64,000 nt of DNA, taken from contig NC_080172.1 in the NCBI RefSeq assembly GCF_950295315.1, positions 110,150,353 to 110,214,352 of the forward strand. Reading direction: 5' to 3'. A program made the translations under genes and the position numbers. Position 1 is the first letter of the stretch. Each line of letters starts with the position of its first letter. This document shows positions 9,109 through 21,261 of the stretch, one piece after another. Origin of the DNA: Erinaceus europaeus. Lineage: Eukaryota; Chordata; Mammalia; Eulipotyphla; Erinaceidae. The notes below the pieces were generated by a model. That model saw only the letters and a program-made list of their open reading frames with translations. It did not search any database and had not been told where the DNA came from.

Positions 9109-12100
9109 ATGGCGTTAAAATATCTTCAATCTTTGATATCAATAAATGTCAATGGCCTGAATTCACACATTAAAAGACACAGAGTAGGAAGATGGATCAG
9201 AAAACACAACCCAACAATATGTTGTCTACAGGAAACTCACCTAACGCAACAAGACAAACACAGACTTAAAGTGAAAGGATGGAAAACTATCATTCAAGCC
9301 AATGGCCCACAAAAAAGGGCAGGAACAGCTATTCTCATATCTGACATGATAGACTTTAAAATAGATAAGATTAAAAAAGATAGGAATGGACACTACTTAA
9401 TGCTCAGAGGATCAGTCAATCAAGAGGACTTAACAATTATTAATATCTATGCACCCAATGAGAAGCCATCTAAATACATCAAACTTCTACTGAAAGAGCT
9501 ACAGCAATATATTAACAGTAACACAATCATAGTAGGGGACTTCAACACCCCACTATCTCAACTTGACAGATCATCCAGGCAGAAAATCAGTAAAGACATA
9601 AGGGAGCTAAATGAAGAGATAGATAAACTAGAACTATTGGACATTTTCAGAGTCATTCATCCCAAGAAACTGGAATACACATTTTACTCAAATCCACATG
9701 GATCATTCTCAAGGACAGACCATATGTTAGGCCACAAAGATAGCATCAGCCTATTCAAGAGCACTGAAATCATCCCAAGCATCTTCTCAGACCACAGTGG
9801 AATTAAACTAACACTTAACAATCAACAAAAGATTAGTAACAGTGCCAAAATGTGGAAGCTCAACAGTACACTTCTTAACAACTTCTGGGTCAAAGAGGAA
9901 ATCAAGGAAGAAATCAAAATGTTTCGAGAGTTCAATGAAAATGAAGACACAAGCTATCAAAATATTTGGGACACAGCTAAAGCAGTCCTAAGAGGGAAGT
10001 TCATAGCTATACAAGCACACATTAGGAAACAAGAAAAGGCACAAATAAACAGCCTGATTGCACATCTTAAAGACCTAGAAGAAGAACAACAAAGGAATCC
10101 TAAAGCAACCAGAAGGACAGAAATTACTAAAGTTAGGGCAGAAATAAATAACATTGAGAATAGGAAAACCATACAAAAGATCAATGAAAGTAAATGTTGG
10201 TTCTTCGAAAGAGTAAACAAAATCGACAAACCTTTAGCCTGACTCACAAAACAAAAAAGGGAGAAGACCCAAATAAATCGGATAGTAAATGAAAGAGGAG
10301 AAATCACAACAGACACTGCAGAAATTCAACATATCATGCGACGCTTCTATGAACAACTATATGCCACCAAACTAGAGAACCTGGAAGAAATGAATGATTT
10401 CCTAGATACCTACCAACTTCCAAAACTAAGTCAAGAGGAAGTGGATAACATGAACAGGCCCATCACAGCTAATGAAATTGAAACAGTTATCAAAAATCTT
10501 CCCAAAAATAAAAGTCCTGGACCAGATGGTTTTACAAATGAATTCTATAAAACTTTCAAAGAAGAACTAATACCTCTACTTTTAAAAGTCTTCCAGAAGA
10601 TTGAAGACACTGGAATACTCCCTGCCAGCTTCTATGAAGCCAACATCACCCTGATACCAAAAGCAGACAGGGACACAACCAAAAAATAAAACTACAGACC
10701 AATATCTCTGATGAACATAGATGCGAAAATATTGAACAAAATTCTAGCCAACCGGATACAGCAGTATATCAAAAAAATTGTTCATAATGACCAAGTGGGG
10801 TTTATCCCAGGCATGCAAGGTTGGTTTAATATACGTAAATCAATCAATGTGATCCACCACATCAACAAAAGCAAGACCAAAAACCACATGGTCATATCAA
10901 TAGATGCAGAGAAAGCCTTTGACAAAATACAACATCCCTTTATGATCAAAACACTACAAAAAATAGGAATAGATGGAAAATTCCTGGAGATAGTGGAGTC
11001 TATATATAGCAAACCTACAGCCAACATCATACTCAATGGTGAAAAACTGGAAGCATTTCCCCTCAGATCAGGTACTAGACAGGGCTGCCCACTATCACCA
11101 TTACTATTCAACATAGTGTTGGAAGTTCTTGCCATAGCAATCAGGCAGGAGCAAGGAATTAAAGGCATACAGATTGGAAGAGAAGAAGTCAAACTCTCCT
11201 TATTTGCAGATGACATGATAGTATACATGGAAAAACCTAAGGAATCCAGCAAGAAGCTTTTGGAAATCATCAGGCAATACAGTAATGTGTCAGGCTATAA
11301 AATTAACATTCAAAAGTCAGTGGCATTCCTCTATGCAAACACTAAGTTAGAAGAAATTGAAATCCAGAAGTCAGTTCCTTTTTCTATAGCAACAAAAACA
11401 ATAAAATATCTAGGAATAAACCTAACCAAAGAAGTGAAAGACTTGTATACTGAAAATTATGAGTCACTACTCAAAGAAATTGAAAAAGACACAAAGAAGT
11501 GGAAAGATATTCCATGTTCATGAGTTGGAAGAATTAACATCATCAAAATGAATATATTACCCAGAGCCATCTACAAACTTAATGCTATCCCCATCAAGAT
11601 CCCAAGCACATTTTTTAGGAGAATAGAAAAAATGCTACAAATGTTTATCTGGAACCAGAAAAGACCTAGAATTGCCAAAACAATCTTGAGAAAAAAGAAC
11701 AGAACTGGAGGCATCACAATGCCAGATCTCAAACTGTATTATAGGGCCATTGTCATAAAAACTGCTTGGTACTGGAACATGAATAGACACACTGACCAGT
11801 GGAATAGAATTGAGAGCCCAGAAATGAGGCCCCACATGTATGGACATCTAATCTTTGACAAAGGGGCCCAGACTATTAAATGGGGGAAGCAGAGTCTCTT
11901 CAACAAATGGTGTTGGAAACAATGGGTTGAAACATGCAGAAGAATGAAACTGAATCACTGTATTTCACCAAATACAAAAGTAAATTCCAAGTGGATCAAG
12001 GACTTGGATGTTAGACCAGAAACTATCAGATACTTAGAGGAAAATATTGGAAGAACTTTTTTCCGCATAAATTTTAAAGACATTTTCAATGAAACGAATC

Positions 12101-12933
12101 CAATTACAAGGAAGACTAAGGCAAGTATAAACCTATGGGACTACATCAAATTAAAAAGCTTCTTCACAGCAAAAGAAACCACTACCCAAATCAAGAGACC
12201 CCTCACAGAATGGGAGAAGATCTTTACATGCCATACATCAGATAAGAGTTTAATAACCAACATATATAAAGAGCTTGCCAGACTCAACAACAAGACAACA
12301 AATAACCCCATCCAAAAATGGGGTGAGGACATGGACAGAATATTCACCACAGAAGACATCCAAAATGCCGAGAAACACATGAAAAAATGCTCCAAGTCTC
12401 TGATTGTCAGAGAAATGCAAATCAAGACAACAATGAGATATCACTTCACTCCTGTGAGAATGTCACACATCAGAAAAGGTAACAGCTGCAAATGCTGGAG
12501 AGGGTGTGGGGTCAAAGGAACCCTCCTGCACTGCTGGTGGGAATGTCAATTGGTCCAGCCTCTGTGGAGAACAGTCTGGAGAACTCTCAGAAGGCTAGAA
12601 ATGGACCTACCCTATGATCCTGCAATTCCCCTCCTGGGGATATATCCTAAGGAACCCAACACATCCATCCAAAAAGATCTGTGGACACATATGTTCTTGG
12701 CAGCACAATTTGTAATAGCCAAAACCTGGAAGCAACCCAGGTGTCCAACAACAGATGAGTGGCTGAGCAAGCTGTGGTATATATACACAATGGAATACTA
12801 CTCAGCTGTAAAAAATGGTGACTTCACCGTTTTCAGCCGATCTTGGATGGACCTTGAAAAAATCATGTTGAGTGAAATAAGTCAGAAACAGAAGGATGAA
12901 TATGGGATGATCTCACTCTCAGGCCGAAGTTGA
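9109..12933 (+). pseudogene. L1 ORF2 (endonuclease-reverse transcriptase), three stop codons
   Basis: One reading frame of 1275 codons, the same length I recall for human ORF2p, without any frameshift but with stops at 10240 (TGA), 10687 (TAA) and 11521 (TGA). ORF2p nicks the target and primes reverse transcription. The APE-type endonuclease domain (residues about 1-240) shows [33 protein letters not shown] and a SDHSG motif. The reverse transcriptase (about 500-775) shows [62 protein letters not shown] and the catalytic FADDM. The C-terminus carries the Cys/His cluster CKCWRGCG...HCWWEC. The first stop falls between the endonuclease and RT domains, so a full protein cannot be made, although the endonuclease part (377 codons) is open. 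All three stops look like single-base changes. Confidence 0.92.
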
Positions 12934-13125
12934 AAAACAAGATTAGAAAAGAAAACACAAGTCGAACCTGAAATGGAATTGGAGTATTACACCAAAGTAA
13001 AAGACTCTGGGGTGGGTGGGTGGGTGGGGAGAATACAGGTCCATGAAAAATGATGAATGAAATAGTGGGGGTTGTATTGTTAAATGGGAATCTGGGGAAT
13101 GTTATGCATGTAAAAAAAAAAAAAA

Positions 13126-13664
13126 GAAGTAGAAACGCAAAGCAGAAATTGACTGAGTTTGGAGTATGGCACCAAAGTAAGAAAGCAGAAGTACACTAGA
13201 GTTTGCAGTGAGTACCTCCCTAATACTTCCTCTCCACTTTTCCAAGCTTTGGGTCCATGATTGCTCAACAATTTGTTTGGCTTTGTATGTTAACTCTCTT
13301 TTCAGTCACCAGGTTCCAGGTGTCATCAGGATGCCGGCCAGACTTCCCTGGATTGAAGACCCCACCAATATGTCCTGGAGCTCAGCTTCCCCAGAGACAC
13401 ACCCTACTAGGGAAAGAGAGAGGCAGACTGGGAGTATGGACCGACCAGTCAACGCCCATGTTCAGCGGGGAAGCAATTACAGAAGCCAGACCTTCTACCT
13501 TCTGCAACCCACAATGACCCTGGGTCCATGCTCCCAGAGGGATAGAGAATGGGAAAGCTATCGGGGGAGGAGGTGGGATATGGAGATTGGGCGGTGGGAA
13601 TTGTGTGGAGTTGTACCCCTCCTACCCTATGGTTTTGTTAATTAATCCTTTCTTAAATAAAAAA
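13126..13664 (+). mobile_element. Second L1 3' UTR piece joined to the full-length L1
   Basis: Downstream of the A-run at 13112-13125 the sequence switches to another L1 3' UTR: a short block 'ggagtatggcaccaaagtaa' and then the long-type 3' UTR from 'gaagtacactagagtttgca' to 'gttaattaatcctttctta'. It is very similar to the copies at 58.2 and 61.3 kb. It carries a 145-codon frame shared with those copies, which I treat as chance. Confidence 0.8.
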
Positions 13665-13689
13665 AAAATTTTTTTTTAAATGAAATTGT

Positions 13690-14694
13690 AAAAAGCTCAG
13701 CCTTTTTTGCTTTCAGGCCTCTTACTTGAGATCTAGTGTATGTAAATGTCTGAGAATCTATAGGATCCTTTACCCCTGTTCTTTTATATGTGTACCATGT
13801 CAAGGGCACTGACTGTACCAGAAAATATGTCTATTTCTGGTACTTATTAGGTGTATCCATTGTTGTTTTGCCTCTGGACCTATTAAGAAGAATCAGGATA
13901 AAAAGAACAATCTGGAATTTTCTACCCAGAGTTGCATGTAGAAGCAAAACCATAGCCTTGACACAACAGGGAGTTAAAAGTGTGAAAAGTCCATTTACAA
14001 AATTAACAAATAGAGGAAGGCTGAAGACCACATACCCTAGGGGCTTCCATTTTGTCTTAAAGATAAACCAGGATCTAACTTTTCACTCAAAAGTTTCCAT
14101 CTTAGTCCACTTTAGGAGCACAACATAACAACTTCATTATTTAAGGAATGGTTTGAAATATTCCCTTAATTCAGTTTAACACCTCCCAAAGTACATGCAC
14201 TGCCAACTAACCAGCCTGCTATAAACACAGGCAGCCTAGCTAGGCCCACAGAAGAAGTTACATTTGTTTGGCAACTTGCTCCAGGCTATGAGTTGAGACT
14301 AGGTGAAGGTACAAAGAGAAGTGCTTCTTGACATTTGCAGTAAACATAGCAGAATAGCAAAGAGCACAGCCCAGGGCTAGGAACAAAAGAACAAAGCAAG
14401 AAAGTGATTACAGCCTAAAAGTCCAGACTCTTCCATGGGGTCACACACTAAAATGTGTATGGTAATAACTTGAACCTGTGACCTGAAAGAATGCCAGAAT
14501 CAGAGCAGCAAGTCACAAACATCTAGGCACATCAGTCCGAATCTGGATTTAATTGTTTAAGTAAACATGGTGAAAAATAAATGAGGTTGTTCTTAAATTG
14601 TCAAAGGCCTCACAACCTGAACTCTCCAGAGAACATCTGACTTGTTGGCTCTAACTTCTGCTACTTCTATTTGATACAACTGGTTATATTAAAT
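13690..14694. other. Unique DNA, no gene recognised
   Basis: A 112-codon plus-strand frame (13790-14128) exists, but it has no recognisable domain and no coding context. I see no repeat family here. Confidence 0.4.
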
Positions 14695-14704
14695 TTAGGC
14701 TCAA

Positions 14705-15109
14705 CATACTTTGCCACTCAAGGAAGATTAGTCCTATAATGAGTGCAGCCTAGAATTTTCCTAGCTATGACCATGGAAGGTGAGCTCAGACCTTCAGAGA
14801 TACACAGGTTACAGGATACAGAGATGCAGAGGTTATCCTGTGCTGAATATGTTCCCCAGATCAGACTGATGGGATTTACAATGAATGGTATTCATATACT
14901 TTTGCCATTGTGGGGACCTACTCTCCTCCCTGATCCAGCTTTCTAATCTCATTCTAACACCATCTCCCCACACAATACCTTTAGCCCACTTGCATGTTAG
15001 CTGTCGGGCTCTAGCAAGAATTAATAAAGACATGAGCCACTTGGAATATGCCTAAAATAGACTTCCTAGCTTTTTCCAAAATGGAGACTCCAAGTCTCAT
15101 CTGCTATAT

Positions 15110-15165
<56 letters not shown>

Positions 15166-15880
15166 TCCTTATTTGTTCCCTTTTGTTTCCCTTGTTTTAT
15201 TGTTGTAGCTATTGTTGTTATTATTGATGTCATCGTTGTTGGATAGGACAGAGAGAAATGGACAGAGGAGGGGAAGACAGAGAGGGAAAGAGAAAGATAG
15301 ACACCTGCAGACTTGCTTCACTGCCTATGAAATGATTCCCCTGCAGGTGGGGAGCCTGGGGTTCCAACCAGGATCCTTATGCCAGTCCTTGCGCTTAGTG
15401 CCATGTGCCCTTAACCCACTGCGCTACCACCTGACTCCCTCATCTGCTATATTCTTACCTTTAGGTTCATGATTACTAAACAAACGTTCTGCTTTATATC
15501 TTAATATTTTCAACCACCAAGCTGCAGATGCTACCATGAAGCCAACCTGACTTCCCTGGACAGATGACCTCACCAAAGAGTCCTAGAACCCCACCTCTCC
15601 CTCTCGAGAGCCCTGCCCCCCCCCCCAGGGAAAAACAGAAACAGTCTGGGAGTATGAATTAACCTGTCAACACCCATGTCCAGTGGAGAAGCAGTTACAG
15701 AAACCAGACCTTCCACCTTCTGCATCCTATAGTGATCCTGAGTCCATACTCCCAGAGGGAAAAGGGATAGGAAAGCTTCCAGTGCAGGGGGTAGGGTAGA
15801 GAACTCTGGTGGTGGGAACTGTGTGGAATTATACCCCTCTTATCCAATGGATTTGTTGTTCATTATTAAATAAAATAAAA
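14705..15880 (+). mobile_element. 5'-truncated L1, 3' UTR only, interrupted by a SINE
   Basis: Old L1 3' UTR ('gctgcagatgctaccatgaa', 'cagtggagaagcagttacag', 'ctggtggtgggaactgtgtg') ending in AT-rich sequence. The TSD ttaggctcaa is at 14695-14704 and 15881-15890. A minus-strand SINE (15114-15438) lies inside it. Confidence 0.75.
15114..15438 (-). mobile_element. SINE family A, minus strand, with (TTTC)n tail
   Basis: Reverse complement of family A: its tail is an expanded (tttc)n run (15114-15167), followed by 'cccttgttttattgttgtag', the antisense body and the antisense head ending 'gcgctaccacctgactcc'. An 18-bp TSD (ctcatctgctatattctt) lies at 15096-15113 and 15439-15456, placing the insertion in an L1 3' UTR. 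Confidence 0.9.
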
Positions 15881-15890
15881 TTAGGCTCAA

Positions 15891-17079
15891 AACTGCTTAA
15901 TCTATAAATTACAGTTCATTTGTCATTTAACTTCTAAATGTTAAGATAAATAAAAACCCCATCAGTAAACATTGTGACCCTTATCTTCTTAACTGTCATT
16001 TATATCAACTTATGCACAACCCAGGCTCCAGTGTATCTGCTATTCAAATATACTCACATTTAGCAAAATTCTGTCATTTCCTTGTGTATATATTTATTTA
16101 TGAATGACTCACTTCATATATCTTCATAAACTTAAGCAACTATCTTCTGAGTTATGCACACATTCAGGAAATTATGACAGCAGAATCCAAAACTGACTAC
16201 ACACATAAGGTCAGCACCGGGGGTCTGGGGAGAAGTGCCTCAAGTCATAGCTTGAGGATCATTTTAATCTGTCTTGGGGTACAGAAAATGTCACAGAGGT
16301 TCACCTGAAATAAAATTGTCCTTTTCTCTCTTTCTATCCTTTTATCTTTTCTTTTAGGAGCTTATGTTGTGCCTCCTAATCATCTTGCTCTTTATTAAAC
16401 ATTACTTTTTCCCTTCTGCTCTAGTGAATGTTCAAAACCTTGTGGACCCACTCTGGCCTGATTGGTTTTTATAGGCAACACGATCTCTGTTTTCTGCACA
16501 AATTTAGGACTACCTCAAGGACAAAGCGAATGAAAAAGTCATTTACTGTGATAAGCAGCTACACATCTCAAGGAATCCACAGCATCTATTTGATTTCAAA
16601 TGAAAAGGCTGAATCATAATCTGCTTATGCAAGAACATCTAACCACCAACACACAGAAACAGCATTTTCTATTCTCCATGCTTCGGTGAGCAGTAGTACT
16701 AGAAATCGCATCTCAGTACCACTCAATCAGACTTACATCCCTTAAATCTTATTTTAAGATCTGACACTACAGTAAGGGGGAAAAGAAATTCTGTTGAAAG
16801 CCCTCGTTGTGATGATCTGCAGGCAAAGCTTGCAAAATGCACAGAGGACATGCACACACGTGTACACACCAACCCCTCTCTAAAGGAAAAGGCGTTGCTA
16901 CTGTTTCACAGACAAAGCTTACTTCTTCAGGTACTTTAAAGAAAGAAAAGTAACACTAGCCAGTGCTAATCATAGACATTTGAAATTACGGCTACAATTC
17001 CTTTCAATATTTGATTCTATGTAGCATAATCTACGAAGTTATCACTGGCCAACCTGAAAGCACATAAAAAATAAATGTG
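15891..17079. other. Unique DNA, no gene recognised
   Basis: Low-complexity pyrimidine stretches occur near 16325-16350. No coding exon, RNA gene or known repeat can be supported. Confidence 0.4.
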
Positions 17080-17390
17080 GGAGAGTCAGGCGGTAACGCA
17101 GTGGGTTAAACGCACGTGGTGCAAAGCGCAAGGACCAGCTTAAGAATTCCGGTTAGAGCCCCCGGCTCCCCACCTACAGGGGAGTCGCTTCACAAGGTGA
17201 AGCAAGGTCTGCAGGTGTCTGTCTTTCTCTCCCACCCTCTGTCTCCCCTCCTCTCTCCATTTCTCTCTGTCCTATCCAACAACAACGACATCAATAACCA
17301 CAACAATAATAGCTATAGCAACAATAAAAAAACAACAAGGGCAACAAAAAGGGAAAAATAAATAAATGAAAATATTAAAAATTTTTTTTT
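17080..17390 (+). mobile_element. SINE family A
   Basis: Head 'gagtcaggcggtaacgcag', B box slightly changed ('ggttagagccc'), standard body and CAA/AAT-rich tail. A short TSD, aatgtg, flanks it. Confidence 0.88.
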
Positions 17391-17602
17391 TAATGTGAAC
17401 ATTCTAAAAAGAAAATCTTTGCTTACTTGAGTTTCATACGACTTCCTTACACTCATCTCTTTCAGAGACAGTTTTATTGATGAGCTCAGTTTATTTTCCT
17501 GGTTGACCTTTCAAACAAAGACACCAAAAGTACTTGCTTTTTCTGCTACTTTTAAGTTGTATGATCCTGTAATAGTAACAATTATAACAACACCTAATTG
17601 CA

Positions 17603-17652
<50 letters not shown>

Positions 17653-18388
17653 GACAAAACATATGTGGCCACATGTTTTCACAGCTTACAGATCTCATTG
17701 ACAGGGGCTGTCAGGTTATCTCCTTGAAATTTTTATCTTATGGTAATTAAAATCTAGCTTTTTTCGCTATTTGATTTTTGTTTTACAGTGAATTGGAAAT
17801 GCCACATGCTTCAAAAAAAAAAAAAGAGAGAGAATGTACCACTCACCTGCTTGGCTTTATGAAACAAAAAGTGTGAAAAACAGGTACAGGAGTTAATCAT
17901 ATAACCAGAGTGAGGGCTTTCAAGCTCTTATGTGTTTCTTTATTTGTTATTTTGCTTAAGGAAAGAATCTGAAGTGCAGAGTTGAATGTCATCTTCAAAT
18001 TACATTCAAGGCCTTACTTAACAGGTCAAAGTCAAGGTGAAGAGCCAGATGTCCATAATTAAACGGGTACAGACTGTCTAGAAGAAAGCACAAGGAAGTA
18101 GTAGCAGACCCTGGAGAGAAAAGAGTAGGAGTGGGGATACGAAAGAGAATTCCTCTTCACTGAGTTCTCTTCTGCACCATTTGAACATTTTACCAGATAT
18201 TCCCATTAATTTAAACAAGCAAAAAAAAAAAATTCTAGTAATAACCAACTGGTATATGTTCCCTCTGAGCACAGTGACAATAGCAACCCCAAAAGTCAGC
18301 ACTAGCAGCATGGCACAGTAGCCAAGATTGCTTTCTACAGGTCCTCATTTCTTTTCTTCCTGTTCCCTCATGAGAGCTTCTCTTCTCA
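17391..18388. other. Unique DNA with an (AT)n microsatellite
   Basis: A pure (AT)n run spans about 17609-17648. Short A-runs follow near 17812. Nothing else is recognised. Confidence 0.5.
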
Positions 18389-18612
18389 GGGGCCACCAGG
18401 TGGTGATGCACCTGGTTAAGTGCACACACTAGTATGTGCAAGGACCCAGATTCAAGCCCTTGGTGCCCACCTTCAAGGGGAAGGCTTCACAAGTGGTGAA
18501 GAAGGGCTTCAGGTGTTTCTGTCTCTCTCCCTCTCTATCTCCCCCACCCCTCTCAATTTCACTCTGTCTCTATCCAGTAATATATAAATAATGTTTTTTA
18601 AAAAATTTTTTT
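18389..18612 (+). mobile_element. SINE family B (short tRNA-derived SINE)
   Basis: Head 'ggccaccaggtggtgatgca', 'cacctggttaagtgcacaca', B-box-like 'gattcaagccc', body 'cttcacaagtggtgaag' and C/T block, then 'tatccagtaatatataaat'. Family B shares the head and body plan of A but lacks the CAACAACGAC tail. Confidence 0.85.
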
Positions 18613-18704
18613 AAATAGTCTCCTAGTCTCAATTTTAGCCAGTATGCTTTGATTTTCACCCTGTCAAAGCAAGTTTCCAAGTAATTTTCTGAACTGTCAA
18701 TAAA

Positions 18705-18822
18705 AATATTTTTTTTAGAGCACTGCTTAGCTTTTGGTGGTGCTGGGGACTGAACCTGGAGCCTCTGGTGCCTCAGGCATGAAAATCTATTTGCATAACC
18801 ATTATGCAATCTCCCTAAATGA
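18705..18822 (-). mobile_element. SINE family C (minus strand)
   Basis: Antisense of the 'gcataatggttatgcaaa' tRNA-like head: 'tttggtggtgctggggactg', 'ggtgcctcaggcatgaaaat' and 'catttgcataaccattatgc'-like blocks, with a T-rich start that marks its tail. Confidence 0.75.
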
Positions 18823-19390
18823 ATCTTAAGAGTTATTATTTCATATGCATACACTAAAATAGCAGCAAGACTGAAAAGAGTCATTCAAACCTATTCTGTA
18901 AGGTTATTAAAGAAGACATTTGTATATTTTCTGAATTGGCAGAAGAGGAAGACCTAGCTAGGAAGAGCTTGTTTCTCCATAATCAGCTACAAGGGAAAGA
19001 AAATGAGGACTGAAATAATAATGAACAGAAGGCTTAGCAAGTGTACTGGGGTTCTGGGAAACATCTACCAGGCCAACCAATCACATCTCTGGGAGAATGC
19101 AGTCAGCCTCGCCTGACTACTGGTGTCATGGCTGCTAACACACTGAGCACAGTGATAAGCAAAGTACCGCGATTTTGATATCTTTAAAGTAGTACAGCAA
19201 TTCCACCTAGCAAGGCTCCTGGCTGGCAAAACCATGTTTCTCTGGGTTCTTTGAAGGCTCTCCATGAGATTGTTCTAAACTTTCTTAGCTCACCTCCAGT
19301 TCTTTCTTCTCAATGGTACAAATTTCTCCTTCTATTTATGTATGCAAGCATGCATTAGAACACAGTAAAACAAAAGATTGCCTGCATAAC
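18823..19390. other. Unique DNA, nothing recognised
   Basis: I could not support any feature between the family C SINE and the L1 fragment. Confidence 0.4.
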
Positions 19391-19397
19391 AACTGAA

Positions 19398-21030
19398 TGT
19401 ACTATTAGAAGAGAAGTCAAACTGTCACTGCTTGCAGATGATGTGATACTACACAGAGAAAAACCTGAAGAACCCAGCAGGAAGCTCCTGGAAATTATCA
19501 GGCAATATAGTAAGGTGTCAGACTACAAAATTAACATACAAAAGTTGGTGGCATTCCTCTATGCAAACTAAGTTGGAAGAAGAAGAAATCCAGAAATCAG
19601 TCCCTTTTACTATAGGAACAAAAACAATAAAATATCTAGGGTTAGACCTAGCAAAAGAAGTGAAAGACTTGTATACTGAAAATCATGAGTCACTATGACA
19701 GGAAATAGAAAAAGACACAAAGAAGTGGAAAGATACTCTATGTTCATGGATTGGAAAAATTAACACCATCAAAATGAATATTCTACACAGAGGTATATAC
19801 AAATTTAATGCAAACCCATCAAGGTCTCACCAAATATTTTTTATAATAGAACAAAAACCACAAATGTTTATCTGGGACCAGAAAAGACCTAGAATTGCCA
19901 AAACAATCTTGAGAAAAAGAACAGAACTGGAGGCATCACACTCCCAGATTTTAAATTATACTATAAGGCCATTATAATGAAAACTGCCTGGTACTGGAGC
20001 AAAAATAGATATACTTACCAGTGGAATAGAATTGAGAGCCCAGCTATAAGCCCCACCTCACCCCCACCTATGGACATCTAACCTTTGACAAAGGTTCCCA
20101 GACTATTAAATGGGATAATGAAAGTCTCAACAAATAGCATTATAAAAATTGGGCTGAAACATGCAGAAGGATGAAATTGAACACTACATTTCACCAGACA
20201 TAAAAGTAAATCCCAAATAGATCAAAGACTTTGATGTTAGACTAGAAACTATGAAATACTTAGAGGAAAATTTTGGAATTTCACCAGATACAAAAGTAAG
20301 TTCCAAATATATCAAAGACTTTGATGTTAGACTAGAAACTATGAAATACTTAGAAGAAAATATGGGAATTGGAGATCTTTACATGACATACATCAGACAA
20401 AAAGTTAATAACAAATATATAAAGAGCTCACCAGAAACAACAAATGACACCACCCAAAAATGGGGAGAGGATATGAACAGAATATTCACCAAAGAAGAGA
20501 TCCAAAGGCCAGCAAACATATGAAAATATGCTCCAAGTCATTGGTTGCCAGAGAAATGCAAATACAGACAACAGTGAGATACTGCTTCACTCTTGTGAGA
20601 ATGCCATACATCAAAAATGATAGCAACAACAAATGCTGGAGAGGTTATGAGGGCAAAAGAACCCTCCTGCACTGATGGTGGGAATGTAAATTGGTCAAAA
20701 CCTTGTGTAGAGCAGTCTGGAGAACTCTCAGAAGACTAGAATTGAATCTACCCTATGGCCCTGCAATTCATCTCCTAGGGATATATCCTAAGGGACCAAA
20801 CACACCCATCCAAAAATATCTGTGTAATATGCAAAACCTTGAAGCAACCTGGGTGTCCAATAACAGAGGAGTGGCTGGATAAGTTGTGATATATATGAAT
20901 AGTATTCATCTATTAAAAATGGTAAAGTTACCTTCTTCACCTCATCTTGGATAGAGCTTGAAGGAATCATGTTAAGATAAACCAGAAAGAGGATGAATAT
21001 GGGATGATCCCACTTATAGACAGAAACTGA
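19398..21030 (+). pseudogene. L1 ORF2 fragment, multiply broken
   Basis: Pieces of translation such as [35 protein letters not shown] and RTLRRLELNLPYGPAIHLLG align in order with residues from about 700 to the end of ORF2 in the intact-frame copy. Several frameshifts and stops make it non-functional. The repeated block around 20221 and 20311 is a local duplication. Confidence 0.85.
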
Positions 21031-21253
21031 AAATAAGAACAGAGGCATAACTGGGATTGGATTTGGTGTATTGCACCAAAGTAATGGACTCTGGGGTGAG
21101 GGGGGCAGTGTTCAGGTCCTAGAACATGATGGTAGAGGAGGACCTAGGTGGGGGATTAGAGTGTTATGTGGAAAACAGAAATGTTACTCATGTACTAACT
21201 ACCGTATTTTACTGTCAACTATAAACCATTAATCCTCCCTATAAAGGAAAAAA
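19398..21253 (+). mobile_element. 5'-truncated, decayed L1 (ORF2 second half)
   Basis: Begins just before the RT catalytic block (translation LLADD) and runs to a short 3' UTR with 'accattaatcctccctataa' and an A-tail. Compared with the full-length copy it has many stops and indels, plus a 90-bp in-frame internal tandem duplication (about 20188-20367). A short TSD-like word, (c/t)tgaatgt, flanks it. Older than the 7.4-kb copy. Confidence 0.85.
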
Positions 21254-21261
21254 AATTGAAT

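Larger units (their letters stand above)
7431..13677 (+). mobile_element. Full-length L1 retrotransposon with composite 3' end
   Basis: The order is 5' UTR (7431-8077), ORF1 (8078-9052), ORF2 (9109-12933), a short 3' UTR ending in an A-run at 13112-13125, then a second piece of L1 3' UTR of the long type (13126-13664) with its own A-rich tail. The 12-bp TSD aaatgaaattgt at 7419-7430 and 13678-13689 flanks the whole unit, so body and extra 3' piece arrived together, or the second piece was joined later by a less parsimonious route. The element is young: ORF1 is open and ORF2 has no frameshift, only three stop codons. Confidence 0.88.

Noticed and set aside
13790..14128. A 112-codon plus-strand frame in unique sequence
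   Set aside because: No domain, no splice or promoter context, and composition like its flanks; length is within chance for AT-rich DNA of this size.
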